Source of the DNA: Linyphia triangularis
Taxonomy: Eukaryota > Arthropoda > Arachnida > Araneae > Linyphiidae
Length of the DNA stretch: 64,000 nt
Assembly: GCA_963978545.1 (NCBI GenBank)
Contig: OZ021732.1
Coordinates: forward strand, 33,076,123-33,140,122
Direction of reading: 5' to 3'
Below, piece by piece: positions 33,778-46,310 of the stretch. Numbering within the stretch: position 1 is the stretch's first letter; the number at the start of each line of letters is the position of its first letter. The notes beneath the pieces are model-generated. The model ran no database searches. It had not been told where the DNA came from and saw only the letters and a list, made by a program, of their open reading frames with translations. The position numbers and the translations under genes are program-made.

Positions 33778-36700
33778 CTAGGAACTGAGCTTCTGGATTG
33801 CAAACGGCGCTGTAAATAAATGTAAAAAATTTAGTAAAATCTTAAATAAAATATTCTTTTTTTATAGAAAAATTGTGAAGGTCACAGGCTATATATTTAT
33901 AAACTGTAAACATTTTTAATTGGATTTTACTCTTTTTTTAAGCTTGATGTGATAAAGGTAGTTGAAATTAATTTTGAGATCATAAATAATAAAGACCAGT
34001 GGTGAAGAATGGTAAAAGTAATAGAAAATACAGTTAAAAATAGTGAAACCTCATAGAAATTCAAGTAAAATATTTAGTATTTTCTGCAAATTATCATTTA
34101 AATTATATTGATCCCCCCCTCCCACCCCTTTCCAGTTGTTCGTACAATATAAATATTTCCGATTCAAATTTTTTAATATTTACAGGCGGTGTAGCGAGAT
34201 TTCTAAAATATTTAGGGATGATTCCAAAATTTTTATAGGTGTTTTACTTCTCTTAAAGCTGGCATAAGCTCCTAACACAGAGATATTCTTTCCTAAGTTT
34301 GTTTCAATACTGGCAAAAAGTGACTATTTTAACAAAATTCAATGTTAAACAACTTTTTAGCAAAAAAAAAAAAAAAATAACTGCATATTTAAACAATTAT
34401 ACTATTTTGACTGAAATGTTAATCTAATTAAACCCAGTTATTTAATTTTTTAAGCAAAATTCAAATTAGTACTTCAAATAGAATATTGCTTCAACATTTA
34501 TTAACCATCTTGTGATCAGTAGTCTCTGGCATTAGTGAATTTTATTTTGGTAAATTCCTAGTTCACGTTTATGGGTTGGCGCACTTTTGAAAAGTTGGCA
34601 ACAAAGCCAGAATGTCGCCAATTCGGAATTCCAATATGAAAAACGAACCAGCTCCATGATTTGTGGTATAGAAAGGTTGAAGCCAAAGCACGTCAATAAA
34701 AAAAATGGGGTTGCCAAATTTAGAACTGTATCGCCTACAAAACAGCGCCAAATCGGCTTAGCGATATTTTAACGTCAACTAGGAATAGACCTTTATTTTT
34801 ATATTGCAACTAGTTTTTAACCATTAAAGTATACATCCTATATATATTTAAGATTAATAAAGACAATTTTAAAATATATAGGTAACAAATGTATGCTTTC
34901 AAAGATAATAAAGAGTTAAATCAAAGAAAAGATTAGGTACTTTTCTGTTAAAAGGGGCCCATTAGCAAGATATGAAATATGGCTAACTTCCAAGTATGGT
35001 ACAAATTCTGTGCCAAGGTGATTTTCGCCAATAAATGGCAGCAGCTGCCATTGATCGTACTTGGAAGTACCAAGGGCCGCCTTTAACGGAAAAGTACCAG
35101 AGATCATCACGAGAAATAGGACATAATGCAGTTTTGAATAAGCAATTAGAAAATATGCGATTTTTTAAACACTATTTTTCAGATTGTATTCATAATAAAC
35201 GTAACGGAATAATAGACATTGGAAGAAAAATATGGCATAATAAAGTGTGTATGCGAGTAAGTTTTTGTATAATCAATGGAAGATGATAAATGACTCTTAT
35301 AATTAAGATTTCAACTTGGAACAATGTGAAAACACTTTGTTTTAAAAGCAACTTTATAATTTGTCAACTTAAATCAATAAAATAGGACCAATCATAACAA
35401 AACAGTAACGTTTTACAAAATCTATCTAAATATTGTGTTTTTCAATCAACAAAAGTGTCCTCCTTTTTCTTTTTTCCTCCTAATTTTCTGCATAGCCATG
35501 TGTAATAGGGTGCCTCTTCTACGATTTAGACAAATTTTGGTACTTAAGTATTAACGCAACCAGGTCAAAATTCGCATAAATCGCCAAATTTGGCGACCCT
35601 ACTTACGGCAACCAAAATTCGCAAAAATCGCCAAATTTGGCGACACTACTTACGGCAACCCTATGTGTTATACATGGTTTTCGTAAAGAAATTATTTTGC
35701 TTACTCGTTAAATTGAATGCCATCAAATAGCGCCAACCTGGTTGCGATAATAAGTAAGTACCCAAATTTTAAATAACCCACACTCCCTTTAAAAAATTTT
35801 GACAAAAACTAGATTTTTGTTTTTATATAAGTTTTTTTTTTTTTTTTTTTTTTTTTAATTTGAAAGCGTCTGACCCCTCAAAAGTTTCCTTTTAAAACCT
35901 TTAACACGGAATAAAAAAAATCCAATTTAGATAAATTTTAAATATCCCCACACTTACTTCAAAATTTTTTAACTATAACTTGGCTATTTACATTTTACAC
36001 ATATCAACAGTAAATATCTATTAAATATGAATAAGGAATATTTTGCTTCTTGTTTTTGAATATCATTGGAAAATATAAAAGAAAAACAGAAACATTGTTC
36101 AAACACTAGAGACATTGTTCCGAACACTAAAGAAATCCCAATTCAACTAGGTCCTTTATTTTGATGGCAATAAGAATTCAACATTGACTGTGGAGTGGAG
36201 AAATAGAACAGAAAGACTGTCACAAAGAAAAAATGTTACTACAAATGATCAATTATCTAAATCTCAAATTGGTACCTTTCTTTGAAAAGTTTTGAGCGGG
36301 AGAACTTATCTCCTGCCTTAAGCTATGCCCTTTTTTGTAAGGATAGAAAACTAGAAATGTTAATTTTTACATTCCTTTATGGGTATTCGACCAAAAAGAA
36401 TTGAAGTGCAATACCTACAAGTGAGGCAATGGATTTTAAACCAAGATCAAACAAATAATTCAAACTGATAGAGGTAATATTTAAAGAAGGAGAAATATTG
36501 GCGCAATTTAGTAAGAGTTTTGTTCTAAAAATGTAAGTCATGCCACGATGCAGATGAAATTTATAATGTTCTGTTCTGACTCTAGTTTTGCAGATGAGGC
36601 ATTGAATCAAGGACAAAATTAGCCTGGGAATTAGGAGATTGAAACCTAAAATAATATGGCCCTTCTCTTTCAACCGAAGTTGTGAATTAGTAGGAGAGGA

Positions 36701-37336
36701 GTTAAAGGGAGCTGTTGTGGATTATTCCAGCAAAAGTTTACATTTAATTTGGTTGGTAGTTTTCAGATTATCTGGTGCCGTCAACAACACGAGGGCTATA
36801 ATTCGCCGAAACATTCGTCATTTGACAAGCCAACATGCATACCCATGCCTTACACGGGACTCGAACCCGCAACCTCGCGGTCTAGAAGCTAATATGCTAA
36901 CCACTGTACCGTTTGATCGGCTACATTTCATTTGAAAATAATATGCCCGAGTTGAAGTAACATTGTATAAAACGCCTCCGTCGGAACCCCAAGCAAAGGC
37001 TTACATCTTTGACCACCATTGGCCACACTACAATTGAAGATTCGACTCTGGTGTTATCACAATACCCATCGAGCAATCCCATTTCATGCAAAAAGTAACT
37101 GATACTAAAACAAATGAAAATGACATTCTTATGAAACAGGTGTAAATAAATTCAGTTTGCATATTGTGTTAAGTTAAAGGACTTACTAACATAACGTTTC
37201 GATGAAACTTACCACCGCGAATTAGAAGAATAGTTGTAATAAACACGGCAAAGGTTCCCAAGACAGCCGTTCTGGCTCTCGTTTTTTCTTCTGCTGGATC
37301 AAATCGGTCAAATTTAGATGGTTGCACTCGAATCAT
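33778..37336 (-). CDS. TOM5-like small mitochondrial import-receptor subunit (51 aa)
   Basis: Two minus-strand exons, 37213-37336 and 33778-33809, join at donor GTAAGT and acceptor TTTACAG to give exactly 51 codons plus TAG. Sequence features: FDPAEEKTRARTAV, a hydrophobic stretch (about residues 24-39), then LLIRGAPFAIQKLSS. Human TOMM5 is also 51 residues and has DPEE.KR, one membrane helix and LLRVTPFILKKL. TOM5 is a tail-anchored subunit of the outer-membrane TOM complex. A double polyadenylation signal (AATAAAATAAAA on the minus strand, about 33613-33624) lies about 155 bp past the stop. The 3.4-kb intron contains a SINE and a foldback. Assignment rests on length, layout and modest identity, so another small membrane protein is possible. 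Confidence 0.65.
34937..35098. repeat. Foldback repeat in TOM5-like intron
   Basis: GGTACTTTTCTGTTAAAAGG at 34937 pairs imperfectly with an inverted copy ending at 35098. Inner parts (CTTCCAAGTA against TACTTGGAAG) also pair. Confidence 0.65.
35560..35665. repeat. Two-unit tandem repeat (about 50 bp)
   Basis: Two units, each with 'aatcgccaaatttggcga' followed by 'ctacttacggcaacc'. Confidence 0.7.
36751..36921 (-). repeat. tRNA-derived SINE (family B), copy 2
   Basis: Same head and tail as 29258-29436. Flanked by a 12-bp duplication with one mismatch (TACATTTAATTT at 36739, TACATTTCATTT at 36922). It lies in the TOM5-like intron in the same transcriptional orientation as that gene. Confidence 0.85.
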
Positions 37337-38395
37337 TTTATCAAAACAGAAATTGTAAATACAATAATCTTTATTAGAAAAAAATCTATGAAGTTAAAAA
37401 TAATTATGCAACTTGCGACAGTGGTTGCAGTTGCAGTTAAATCTTTTACGCAAAAAATTACAGTATCATTTTGTATTTTTGACGTCACAGTTCAGGTTTT
37501 TTCCTCCTCGTCTAACAACATTGGACAGATTCTGACAGCAAACAATAGATTTTCCTCCAGGAAAAGCAGCAAATTTGCTTGTTGTAATACAACATAAAAT
37601 ATTAAACAATTGTTAAAATGTATATTTAAACCTACGACGCACCGTGAGTAGAAATAGCTCTATACGTCCTGACTTTTGACACTTCGAGAACCAAGCTTGC
37701 TTCGCTCTTTAAAAATTTCGTTACTACGCAAGCATAGGCTTGCTTCCCTCTTTGAAATGTTCTATGCAAGTAAAAGTACACTTGGCGCGTTATAAAATTT
37801 TATGCAATCCTAGATAACTTCACTCACTAAATAGTTCATTTTGTTATTATTTAAACCCCCATTAATCAGAAAACCACTAAATCTCTTAACCCTTCCACCC
37901 GAGAAACCAAATTCGTAATACACTCCTTCACTCCCACACCCTTTCCACTCTATTGTGTAAAATTTTCAGAGTTTTACATGATTATAAGTTACATTTTAAA
38001 AATAATTTTTTAAAAAACTCATTAAAATGTTAACCTTCTATACTACTAATAAGCAAAATGAGAAGTCAAAAACTAGTTATATTTAAAAGTTCAGAGTTCA
38101 ACGAATGTTGGAAGTCATTTTCTATAGAATTAGACTTTATTATTATAGATAATTTTAAGTAGGTTTGATTTTTTTTGAAAACTTTATAACTTGAGGACTT
38201 GATGTTTTTTGACGAGATATTTTAGTGGGATTCAGTCAGTTATTTTTTGGAAAGAATTCGATGTTATATTTTCTTTTTATTTTTATTTAATGCTCCAAAT
38301 TTGTTCCTTTTATACTTAGTTTTTAACCCTTTCTTTTGTAGAAAAGTAATACTAAATCTTTGCTAACCATTGGTGAAAGTAGGGAATTTTATTTT
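37337..38395. other. Upstream of the TOM5-like gene; repeat debris
   Basis: Presumed 5' region of the TOM5-like gene. 37680-37830 carries a fragment of the 'GAATACCCGTGC' family (units with 'gcaagcataggcttgcttc'). No other gene recognised. Confidence 0.5.
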
Positions 38396-39949
38396 TACCC
38401 TAGTAGCAATCACTGCATGGCGTTTCGTCGGCCAATGATCGGAATTCATCAAAGTCATCGGCGATTCCCCAGACTGATATATAAACACACCCGTATTTCC
38501 TCGTCTGCCGATGACCCTAAACTCATCGGCAAAAGATATCTTCCCAATATCGGTGGCCGGTGAAATTTCGGATTATCGTTTTTTGATCGGCGAAAGATAT
38601 CGGCACGACATCGACAGCCGATAAAAAACTTATGTTTCTTTTTCTTGCAATTCCACTGAATTAGAGGCGATCCTTGAATGTATTTCAAATTTAAATCAAG
38701 TATACAATTTGCTAAACATTTCGCTTTGGCAATAAGTGAAAAATATTTTAAAAATAAGTGTACGAAAATTTTTAAATGTAAAAATATATTTTGAAAAAAT
38801 GCAAACCACATAATTATATATTGCTTATCTAATACGTCAATAAAATCCATAAATACATTTTTTATAGTGTAAAAAAATATAGGAACAATTTTCTAAAATT
38901 AAAAATAAATTCTCCATTTCAATTTCAATATAAAATAAAAATATAGTCCTTGTTTTTAAATAGTTTTCATTATAATTTGCCGAACTCATTTTGGTCCGTT
39001 TTTTAAACATCTTTTAAGTAAAATAAAAATATGTTTATATGTTTCAAAAAGTTAATCAAACTAAATATAGTTTTTTAAAAAAATTAAAAATTAAATATAT
39101 TTTTTTAAATGTCAAAATTATTAAGTAAACTCTTAAATTGCATTTAAAAAAATATCATAAAATGTACACGTCAATTAAAATTTTCCAAAATAGATGGCGA
39201 CACTATTTATTATGAATACAAAAACTAAATATGTTTTCATATGGGATATATATACTTTTTTGCTATAATAAATAAATTAATATCATTTTCCCAAATTTAC
39301 GGAGGATTTGCTATTTTCCAAAAATTCCCCATATATAAAAAAAAATGTCGGTCAATTTTCTTGCAAAGTCTGTATGATAGTAGAGTTTTGTACTACAATA
39401 CAATTGCTATACCAAGAATCGCTAGTACCATATCAGTCCAGTGGCCAAGTTACCGCGCTTCGGAGACCAACATCCATGGTTCGATTCCAGGGTAAGTAAA
39501 TTAGACAATTCTGGCGTGAGTAATTTGATGGTGTTATATCTTCGATTTGTACTCTTAATATGTCACTAGAAATACTACAATATAAGAATTACGCGCTCTG
39601 GGAAAATATTTTAGTTTTGCATTTTTTAACTTGTCGTTTTTAATATTCGATACTTACATCTTTATAATTATTTAATGTTTATTAATTGGTATTTTCGACA
39701 AAATAACGACCGTTTCGATATTTCTTGAGAGCAAAATTTCCCTCGGCCTTCAAACGAATTCTTGCCGGCTTCTCCTCGAATTCGATCAGTTTCCGGACAT
39801 CGGCCAATGGCCGGCCACGGGGACAAAATGGATTAGTTGCCAAGGGAAAGATAAGTTTAGGGTGAGTTTCCGGTGAATCGCCAATCATCGGCGATTCACC
39901 TGGGGATGGAATTCCGATCATCGCCCGAGGTAAAATTGCTACTAGGGTA
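38396..39949. mobile_element. Non-autonomous TIR element (1.55 kb) of unknown superfamily
   Basis: Perfect 15-bp termini TACCCTAGTAGCAAT and ATTGCTACTAGGGTA, with imperfect inversion continuing inward (ATGATCGGAATTC is shared). Subterminal regions repeat 'catcggc' and 'gccgatg' motifs. No transposase and no clear target duplication. A tRNA-like SINE fragment lies inside near 39435-39495. Confidence 0.75.
39435..39497 (+). repeat. tRNA-derived SINE head (family C)
   Basis: A-box-like TGGCCAAGTTACCGCG and B-box GGTTCGATTCC at tRNA spacing. The anticodon arm is not clean, so it is not a functional tRNA gene. Confidence 0.55.
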
Positions 39950-40129
39950 CTGACATTTTATTGAGGGAGTTAGTAATAAAAGGTAAATCTTAGTGAAAGG
40001 CTTTATTTAATAATGTGTTAATTATGCACACAAATTACTCATATATTTCAGAGACAAACCAATTGAATATATCAATTAAACTGACGCGAATCAAATCAAT
40101 CAAATTTTGCTGAAAAAAAATTGTAAAAC

Positions 40130-40550
40130 CAGGGTGTTCAGCAAAATTTCTGATAAAAATTTAAGCACAATTCAAAAATTTCAAGGCTCATCCTACAAAT
40201 TTTCAAGTACCCCTCTCGCAACCATTTAACTACCACCAAATTTTTCAAAGTATGGTGTCACCACTGTGGCCACGGAAATGGGGTGTTCATCTTGCGATTA
40301 AGAAAGGCCGCTGAAGGCGAATATACTATGTAAAAGCATGCCGGTGGGCTGTAGAAGGATCACCACACCTCAAGAGGATCGATATGTATCCCTAGTGGCG
40401 AAAAGGATCAGAAATGTCACTCCTAGTCAGATAGCTGCAGACCTTGCAATTGCTACCTCTACACATGTGATGTGCGTCGTGAATTTCTCTACAGCTTTTT
40501 TTCATTCACAAAAACTTGTCTTTAAAAATATTATTTCAGAACACCCTTAG
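40130..40550. mobile_element. Possible small TIR element with CAGGGTGTTC ends
   Basis: CAGGGTGTTCAG at 40130 faces CTGAACACCCTTAG-like sequence ending near 40550 (actual right end 'cagaacacccttag'). The Tc1-like coding fragment lies between. Target duplication not identified. Confidence 0.4.
40338..40490 (+). pseudogene. Tc1/mariner-type transposase N-terminal fragment
   Basis: RRITTPQEDRYVSLVAKRIR and NVTPSQIAADLAIATSTHV match the helix-turn-helix region of Tc1-like transposases (family pattern TTxxEDR, TAxQIAxDL). The frame diverges after about 45 codons and no DDE domain follows. Confidence 0.7.
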
Positions 40551-40690
40551 ATTAAACAACTTTGTTGTCTGACTGTTAAAACACCAAATTCAAAAAATTG
40601 TTACAGGTAATAACTGAAATAACAAATTTATCATACAAAATATGGCACATTGTAAATTTCGGCCCATAATTATTTATTATGCAGTTAGAT

Positions 40691-40869
40691 TGGTTGGTTG
40701 TTTTCAGATTATCTGGCGCCGTCAGCAACACGAGGGCTATAATGCGCCGAAACATTCGTCATTAGACAAGCCAACATACATTTACAAACATCCATGCCAA
40801 CACGGGACTCGAACCCGCAACCTCGCGGTTTAGAAGCTAGCACGCTAACCACTATACCGTTTGGTCGGC
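40691..40869 (-). repeat. tRNA-derived SINE (family B), copy 3
   Basis: Full copy with a perfect 15-bp duplication, ATTATGCAGTTAGAT, at 40676-40690 and 40870-40884. It is the cleanest of the three copies and probably the youngest. Confidence 0.92.
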
Positions 40870-40884
40870 ATTATGCAGTTAGAT

Positions 40885-41970
40885 CTTTTTCACATATTCT
40901 CATTTTATATTTCTAATAAATAAGCATATAATTTGCCAAAGATATTGAAGAACATTTTAGAGTTCAATATTTACCTATAACATATGCTCATAACCTAAGC
41001 ACATTATATATAATCGCACTGATTTTGTAGATGTTATTAAAAAATTCGAAGAAAATTTAAAACAATGAAAAAATATTTTGTTCCAACTTTTCTTTTAAAA
41101 CTGGAAGAAAGAGATTATTGGGGAGGAGGATCAATGTATTTTAAATTGATTAAGAATTTCAATTTGAGTTTCAATATCCTTTTACTTCTTTCATGAAACT
41201 TTTGAACAAGAATAAGAAGTTTCATAAAAAATGTTTGGGAAAAATAGGCTTAGAATAAAATTAGAGTAATTTTAACCTTCTCTAAAAGTATGTATATGTA
41301 TGCCGTAGACGTTATAATTACTTATAAAGTGTGGTATTTCTTGCATTACTGCTCTGCAATAACTAACAACAACAACAACAAAAAAAGGCATTTAAAAGCA
41401 TGTCCAGGTAAATATTTGTACGAAACTTTTCCAATTACCGTAAAAACATACAAATTTATTTTGTTAATTCATTCGTTTAATTTCGCGATTAATTAGTTTA
41501 ATTTGAAAGCGATATTTTTTTACATAACTAATTCTGCAACTGTTCTGCTACTTTAAACAGATACTTTTTGCAAAATTGTTTATAAGTCTATATTACATGT
41601 AAAAAAATTGCATACCTTTCCATTGTGGTATTGCAATGGAAGATAATTAATCTAAATTAAAATATGATGCTTATTTACAAGCCGAAATACAAGCGCGAGC
41701 TACAGCTGGACGAATTCTTATGCAGTTTATAAACAACCTTCCTCTTCCTTTCTATCAATACTTTTAAGTTTAGCCAATTACCATTACCAGCTGAATGGGG
41801 GTAACCAAATAATCAACTTCTCATTAATCTTTTTTCCACTGGTTGGCGTTGGACATTACTCATACGAGAGTCAAAATCTCTTCCTCCCACCCACAGAAAA
41901 AGGGTTCGGGTATCAGGGGTCCTGCAGAGCGGGAAGAATATTTATTGATAATTCGATCCCAGGATACTTT
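40885..41970. other. Intergenic, nothing recognised
   Basis: AT-rich DNA without supported gene or element. A short CAA microsatellite lies near 41365. Confidence 0.5.
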
Positions 41971-41971
41971 T

Positions 41972-43160
41972 TAGGGATGGAACGGATATCCGCCTGATTT
42001 TTCAATATCCGAAACCCCGTCGAATATCCGATTTGAAATACCCGACATCCGACAGTTTCATTCGGATATCCGGCTATATATCCGGCCACCAGGTATCCAC
42101 AAGAAATAATTTTTTGCAAAAAATAATGATCTTTTTCGGACAAAGAGGACACCGCATCCTACACTTTTAAAAAAAAAAATTGTTTTTGGACATAAATTGC
42201 AGTCAAGTTAGAAAACGAAAAAGTTCATTTAGTTTCAATTCACAGAAAGAGGCGCCGTATTATTGGCGCCGAAGTTGATAAGCATAAACCATTCCTCCAA
42301 TCTTTTTCCATACACATCCTTCAGACGTGTTTAGCAATATGTTCTTTTCATTCCAAGTTTATGATCTGATTAATTCCAGATGTTATATTTGAATGCTTCT
42401 CTGTAAAACCCGAACCGAAATACTAATAAATAGTACTTTTTTTTCATAACATATTAATTGTTAAGAGTTTTAGTTATTCTCACTTCCTCCTTTTTTTCTG
42501 ACATTTGCTAGCGAGTAAAGAGCAATAAATAGCCAATGCGCACTCCTCAATGCTTTTTTTTTTTTTTTTGTTCTATCGACGATAATACCCTACCCCTTTA
42601 TGCTGTGAATGGTATATATGGTCTAATTTCGGATTTTTCATTGGCAGAAGTTGAAAGCTGTTATATTTTTTCTGACGTAAAATGAAGTATTGTAATTTTT
42701 AGGTCTTTAACGCAGCGCCACAATGTGGAATTATATTTAGCTCTCTAGAATGTCTTGAATCATAGTTTTCTCCAATTACAATCCAATTTATAATTTTTAA
42801 TAATGGGTCATTTAAAATCACCCATTTGGAAGTATTTTAAAATTAATGGAAATGACGAAAGCAAAGCCCTATGTGTTACTTGCTCCTCAGAATCGTTTAA
42901 AAAATATATTGTGCGCGGCAAAAGCCCAAAATCCTTTTCCACAAAACCCTTATGGAACCATTTAATGAGTTTGCATAAGGAAATTCACCGAAACTTAAAA
43001 GACTCACTAAATGCATCAAATATTGATGAACAAGAAAAAACAATTAACCAAAACAAGAAATGCACGTAGACAACATTGGAATCGACATTATTTGTACCAA
43101 AATTGTGGAGTTTAGATGATCCTAAAGCTAAAGCCTTAACCACAAAAATATGTAAGTACT
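41972..43160 (+). mobile_element. 5' part of a hAT element
   Basis: Starts at TAGGGATGGAACGGATATCC, a typical hAT terminus, followed by subterminal repeats of 'atatccg' and 'gatatcc' words (41985-42100). A BED-finger coding exon follows. The 3' half is missing, displaced or interrupted by the repeat at 43183. Confidence 0.55.
42803..43153 (+). pseudogene. BED-type zinc-finger N-terminal exon of a hAT transposase, with nonsense codon
   Basis: SPIWKYFKING, ALCVTC and TKPLWNHLMSLHKEIH form a BED finger (CxxC then HxxxH). After TAG at 43067-43069 the same frame continues with TLFVPKLWSLDDPKAKALTT, the segment that follows the BED finger in hAT proteins, and then reaches a donor-like GTAAGT at about 43152. 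No RNase-H-like domain follows, so this is a disabled remnant. Confidence 0.75.
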
Positions 43161-43182
43161 AATTTTGTTTGTTTATATTAAA

Positions 43183-44225
43183 CTAGCTGAATACCCGTGC
43201 TGCGCTACGAAATTTTACCATTAGCATTTTAGCGATCAAAAGACATTCATGTATTCTACACTTCAGACGTTTGCTTCCATTTCGATCCCGACACATTGAT
43301 TTATCAAAATAGGAACTTTCCTTTGTTGACATTTTAAACGAAATTTATAATTGTGAATAGTAAATTGGAATAGTTTATTGTGTTTATGTTTGCTCTTGGT
43401 TCAAAATTTCAAAGTAGTAGCTGTATTGGAATTGAGACATTAAGTTAATCCTTGTATAGTTTCAATGTTCATCCCTTAAAAATTCGTTAATCGATATTGG
43501 AATGACTTATTTTTTTAACATTTGCACCAAATATCAGAAATATGACTACATTGGAAGAGGAACATTCGGATATCCCTCGTTTGGAACATTTAACCCCTTT
43601 TCGACCCCTTAAAGTTGGTTAATCGAGAACAGAATAGCTTACTTTTTCTATGTTTAATCTTTTTTGACATTTGTACCAAATTTCCGAGTTGTGACCATAT
43701 GGGAAGTGGTACATTCGAATATTCCTCGTTTGGAACGTTTAACCCCTTTTCCACCCCTTGATCCACCGGAGATCGGAATAGTTTACTTTTTCTGCGTTTG
43801 TCTTTATTGATATTCACACCAGTTTTCAGAATTGTGAAAATATGAGAAGTAGGACATTCGAATATATCGCTCGTTTGGAACGTTTAACCCCTTTTCGACC
43901 CCTTAAAGTGGGTTAATCGAGATCGGAATAGCTTACTTTTTCTATTTTTACCATTGTTGATATTTGTGCCGATTTTCAGAGTTGTGACTATGTGGGAAGT
44001 AGGATTTTCGAATGTCCCCCGTTTGGAACGTTTAACCCCTTTTCGACCCCTTAAAGTGGGTTAATCGAGATCGGAATAGTTTACTTTTTCTATTTTTACC
44101 ATTGTTGATATTTGTGCCGATTTTCAGAGTTGTGACTATGTGGGAAGTGGGAGAATTAGTGATGAGTGAGTCAGTCAGGGAATCAGTGAGTGAGGGCTTT
44201 GCCTTACATATATAGAGATATATAT
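43183..44225 (+). repeat. Dispersed repeat, 'GAATACCCGTGC' family, with 147-bp minisatellite
   Basis: Begins CTAGCTGAATACCCGTGCTG. The interior has about four to five 147-bp units (GGAACGTTTAACCCCTTTT near 43583, 43730, 43876, 44024). It ends with a 'gagtcagtcag' and 'gtgagtgagggct' stretch and TATATAGAGATA. Apparent ORFs in it are repeat artefacts. Confidence 0.75.
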
Positions 44226-44366
44226 TTTAAATATGGTATAACATAATGTGGATGAATTTTGGGTTCGAAATTTTTTAAGTTTATATTTAAAGACGGAATA
44301 TTCCGATAGATCCAATTTAAGTTTTCTACGAGATTTCTTTAAATCCGCAATGTTTTAGGTGCATTA

Positions 44367-44419
<53 letters not shown>
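44367..44419. repeat. Poly-A tract (about 53 A)
   Basis: Uninterrupted A run. No retroposon body could be defined next to it. Confidence 0.85.
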
Positions 44420-44421
<2 letters not shown>

Positions 44422-44619
44422 GACATCAATTTCATAAAATATTTAAAATAAATGGTGTATTTTACTTAGTAAATTTAATGCTATTAAGAACAACTTGTCT
44501 TTATAAAATGTTACAGATTTATGTTGCTGTCGATGAATGCCAAATTATTTTAAGAAGCTGTTATTTTTTTTTTTATTTGTAAATCGGTTTTGTTATTTTT
44601 TTAGTGTTGTGATTTACTG

Positions 44620-44765
44620 GTGTCGTGGCACGAGCCGACGTGTCATGAGCGCCATCGTACCAAGAGCGCACAAACACCTGCAATATTTGGGGGGGAAGAG
44701 AGTTGCCTCTCATTTATCAAGCGAATGGTACCATGAGCGCACAAACTGCTAGTTTATGTGCAGAG
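44620..44765 (+). repeat. Dispersed repeat shared with 63190-63345 (inverted)
   Basis: Shares 'cgtggcac.agccgac.tgt', 'catgagcgc' and two 'gcgcacaaac' copies with the reverse complement of 63190-63345. The two copies flank the intact Polinton. Confidence 0.75.
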
Positions 44766-45065
44766 GGTAGGATCTCCATTCTTTAATTTTTATGTTATAA
44801 TTTCAAACTTCTTAACAGTACATCAAAATTAAAAATGATGCATTTTTAAACGTAAACTTTATTCTTCCGTTAATTTTTTAATTAGCTAATTGCAATTAAA
44901 ATGACTAATTAGGATGTTATTAGAACGAACATGCGGATGTGCGAGACATGAAGAATTGTGAATCTGGCTTCAATATTTATTTAATTATAAGTTTTTAAAT
45001 AAAAAGTTTGAAAAAATACACAGTTTATAACAAATGTGCTTATAAGGTGTTTTATAATGTGTTGG

Positions 45066-46310
45066 TTATCTATAATAATAAAACAAGCTGTGTGTCTGTC
45101 TGTGGATCTATAGAAATCTACTTAAAATTGGAGTAGAGCATTGAAATTTTCAACATAAGAAGTTTAGGCCTCGTAATTTTACTTATGTCAAACAGAATGT
45201 TAAAATTTTAATTAGCTTTTTTTAATTAATTTTTTTTCACAAAGTGACTTAAAATAGAGATACAGCTCTGAAATTTTCAACATAAGTAGCTTTAGCCTTC
45301 TAATTGGACTTTTGAAAATCAGAATGTTAAAATTTTAATTAGTTATTTTTAAATTAATTTTTTTAATTAATTAATATATATTTTACAAAACGATTTCTAA
45401 TAGAGCTACCAGCTCTGAAATTTTCCGCATAAGTAATTTTGGCCTTCTAATTGGACTTTTGAAAAAAAGAATTTCAAATTTTTATTTAGTTCTTTTTTAG
45501 TTAATTTTTTTAATTAATTAATAAATGTTTTACAAAACAATTTCTAATTGGGCTACCAGCTCTGAAATTTTCAAAATAAGTAGTTTTGGTCTCCTAATTA
45601 GACTATCGAAAAACAGAATTTTAAATTTTATTTAGTTCTTTTTTAACTAATTTTTTGTAATTAATTAATAAATATTTTACAAAACAATTTCTAATTGGGC
45701 TACAGCTCTGAAATTTTCAACATAAGTAATTTTGGCCTTCTAATTAGACTTTTGAAAAACAGAACTGTAAAATTTTATTGGTTTTTTAATTATTTTTTTT
45801 TAACTTTAACATATATTTCACAAAACTATTTCGAAATGGGTTACAGTTCTGAAATTTTCAATACAAGTTGTTTTGGCCTTCTAATTGGACTTTTGATAAA
45901 AAGAAGGTTAACATTTTAATTTGTTTTTTAATTAATATTTTCACAAAAAGCAACTTTTAATAGGCCTAAAGCTCTGAAAGTTTCTAAATAAGTACTTTTG
46001 GCCTTCCAATTTTGTTTTCCACAAACAAGTGTTAAAATAATCTTAAAGGGGTATTGTATTAACGGGATATTAACGGGGATTTTTTGTTTCTTTATTAAGG
46101 CTTTACGTGGCAATTAGATTTTAATGAGTGAAGCGAGCTTATGCTTAAGCAGCAATGAACCTCTAAGCGAGCGAAGCGAGCCTATGCTTGCATAGCAATG
46201 AACTTTCAACGTGTGAAGTAAGCCTGTGCTTATGTGTTAATGAACTTTTCAGTGAACGAAGCGAGCTCGATTTTGTGCAACGATGAACCTTCTTCCTATG
46301 TGTTGCATTC
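45066..46310 (-). repeat. Dispersed repeat, 'GAATACCCGTGC' family, inverted copy
   Basis: About 120-bp units around 'gctctgaaattttcaacata' and 'ttggccttctaattggact' (45120-46020), then units around 'cgaagcgagcctatgcttgc' (46110-46300). These are the two modules of 32485-33115 in reverse order and orientation. The start has 'aagctgtgtgtctgtctgtg'. Confidence 0.75.

Noticed and set aside
41290..41496. 68-codon ORF in intergenic DNA
   Set aside because: Low-complexity, includes a CAA microsatellite, and shows no homology that I recognise.
43590..43817. ORF in the 147-bp minisatellite
   Set aside because: It follows the repeat unit and has no domain.
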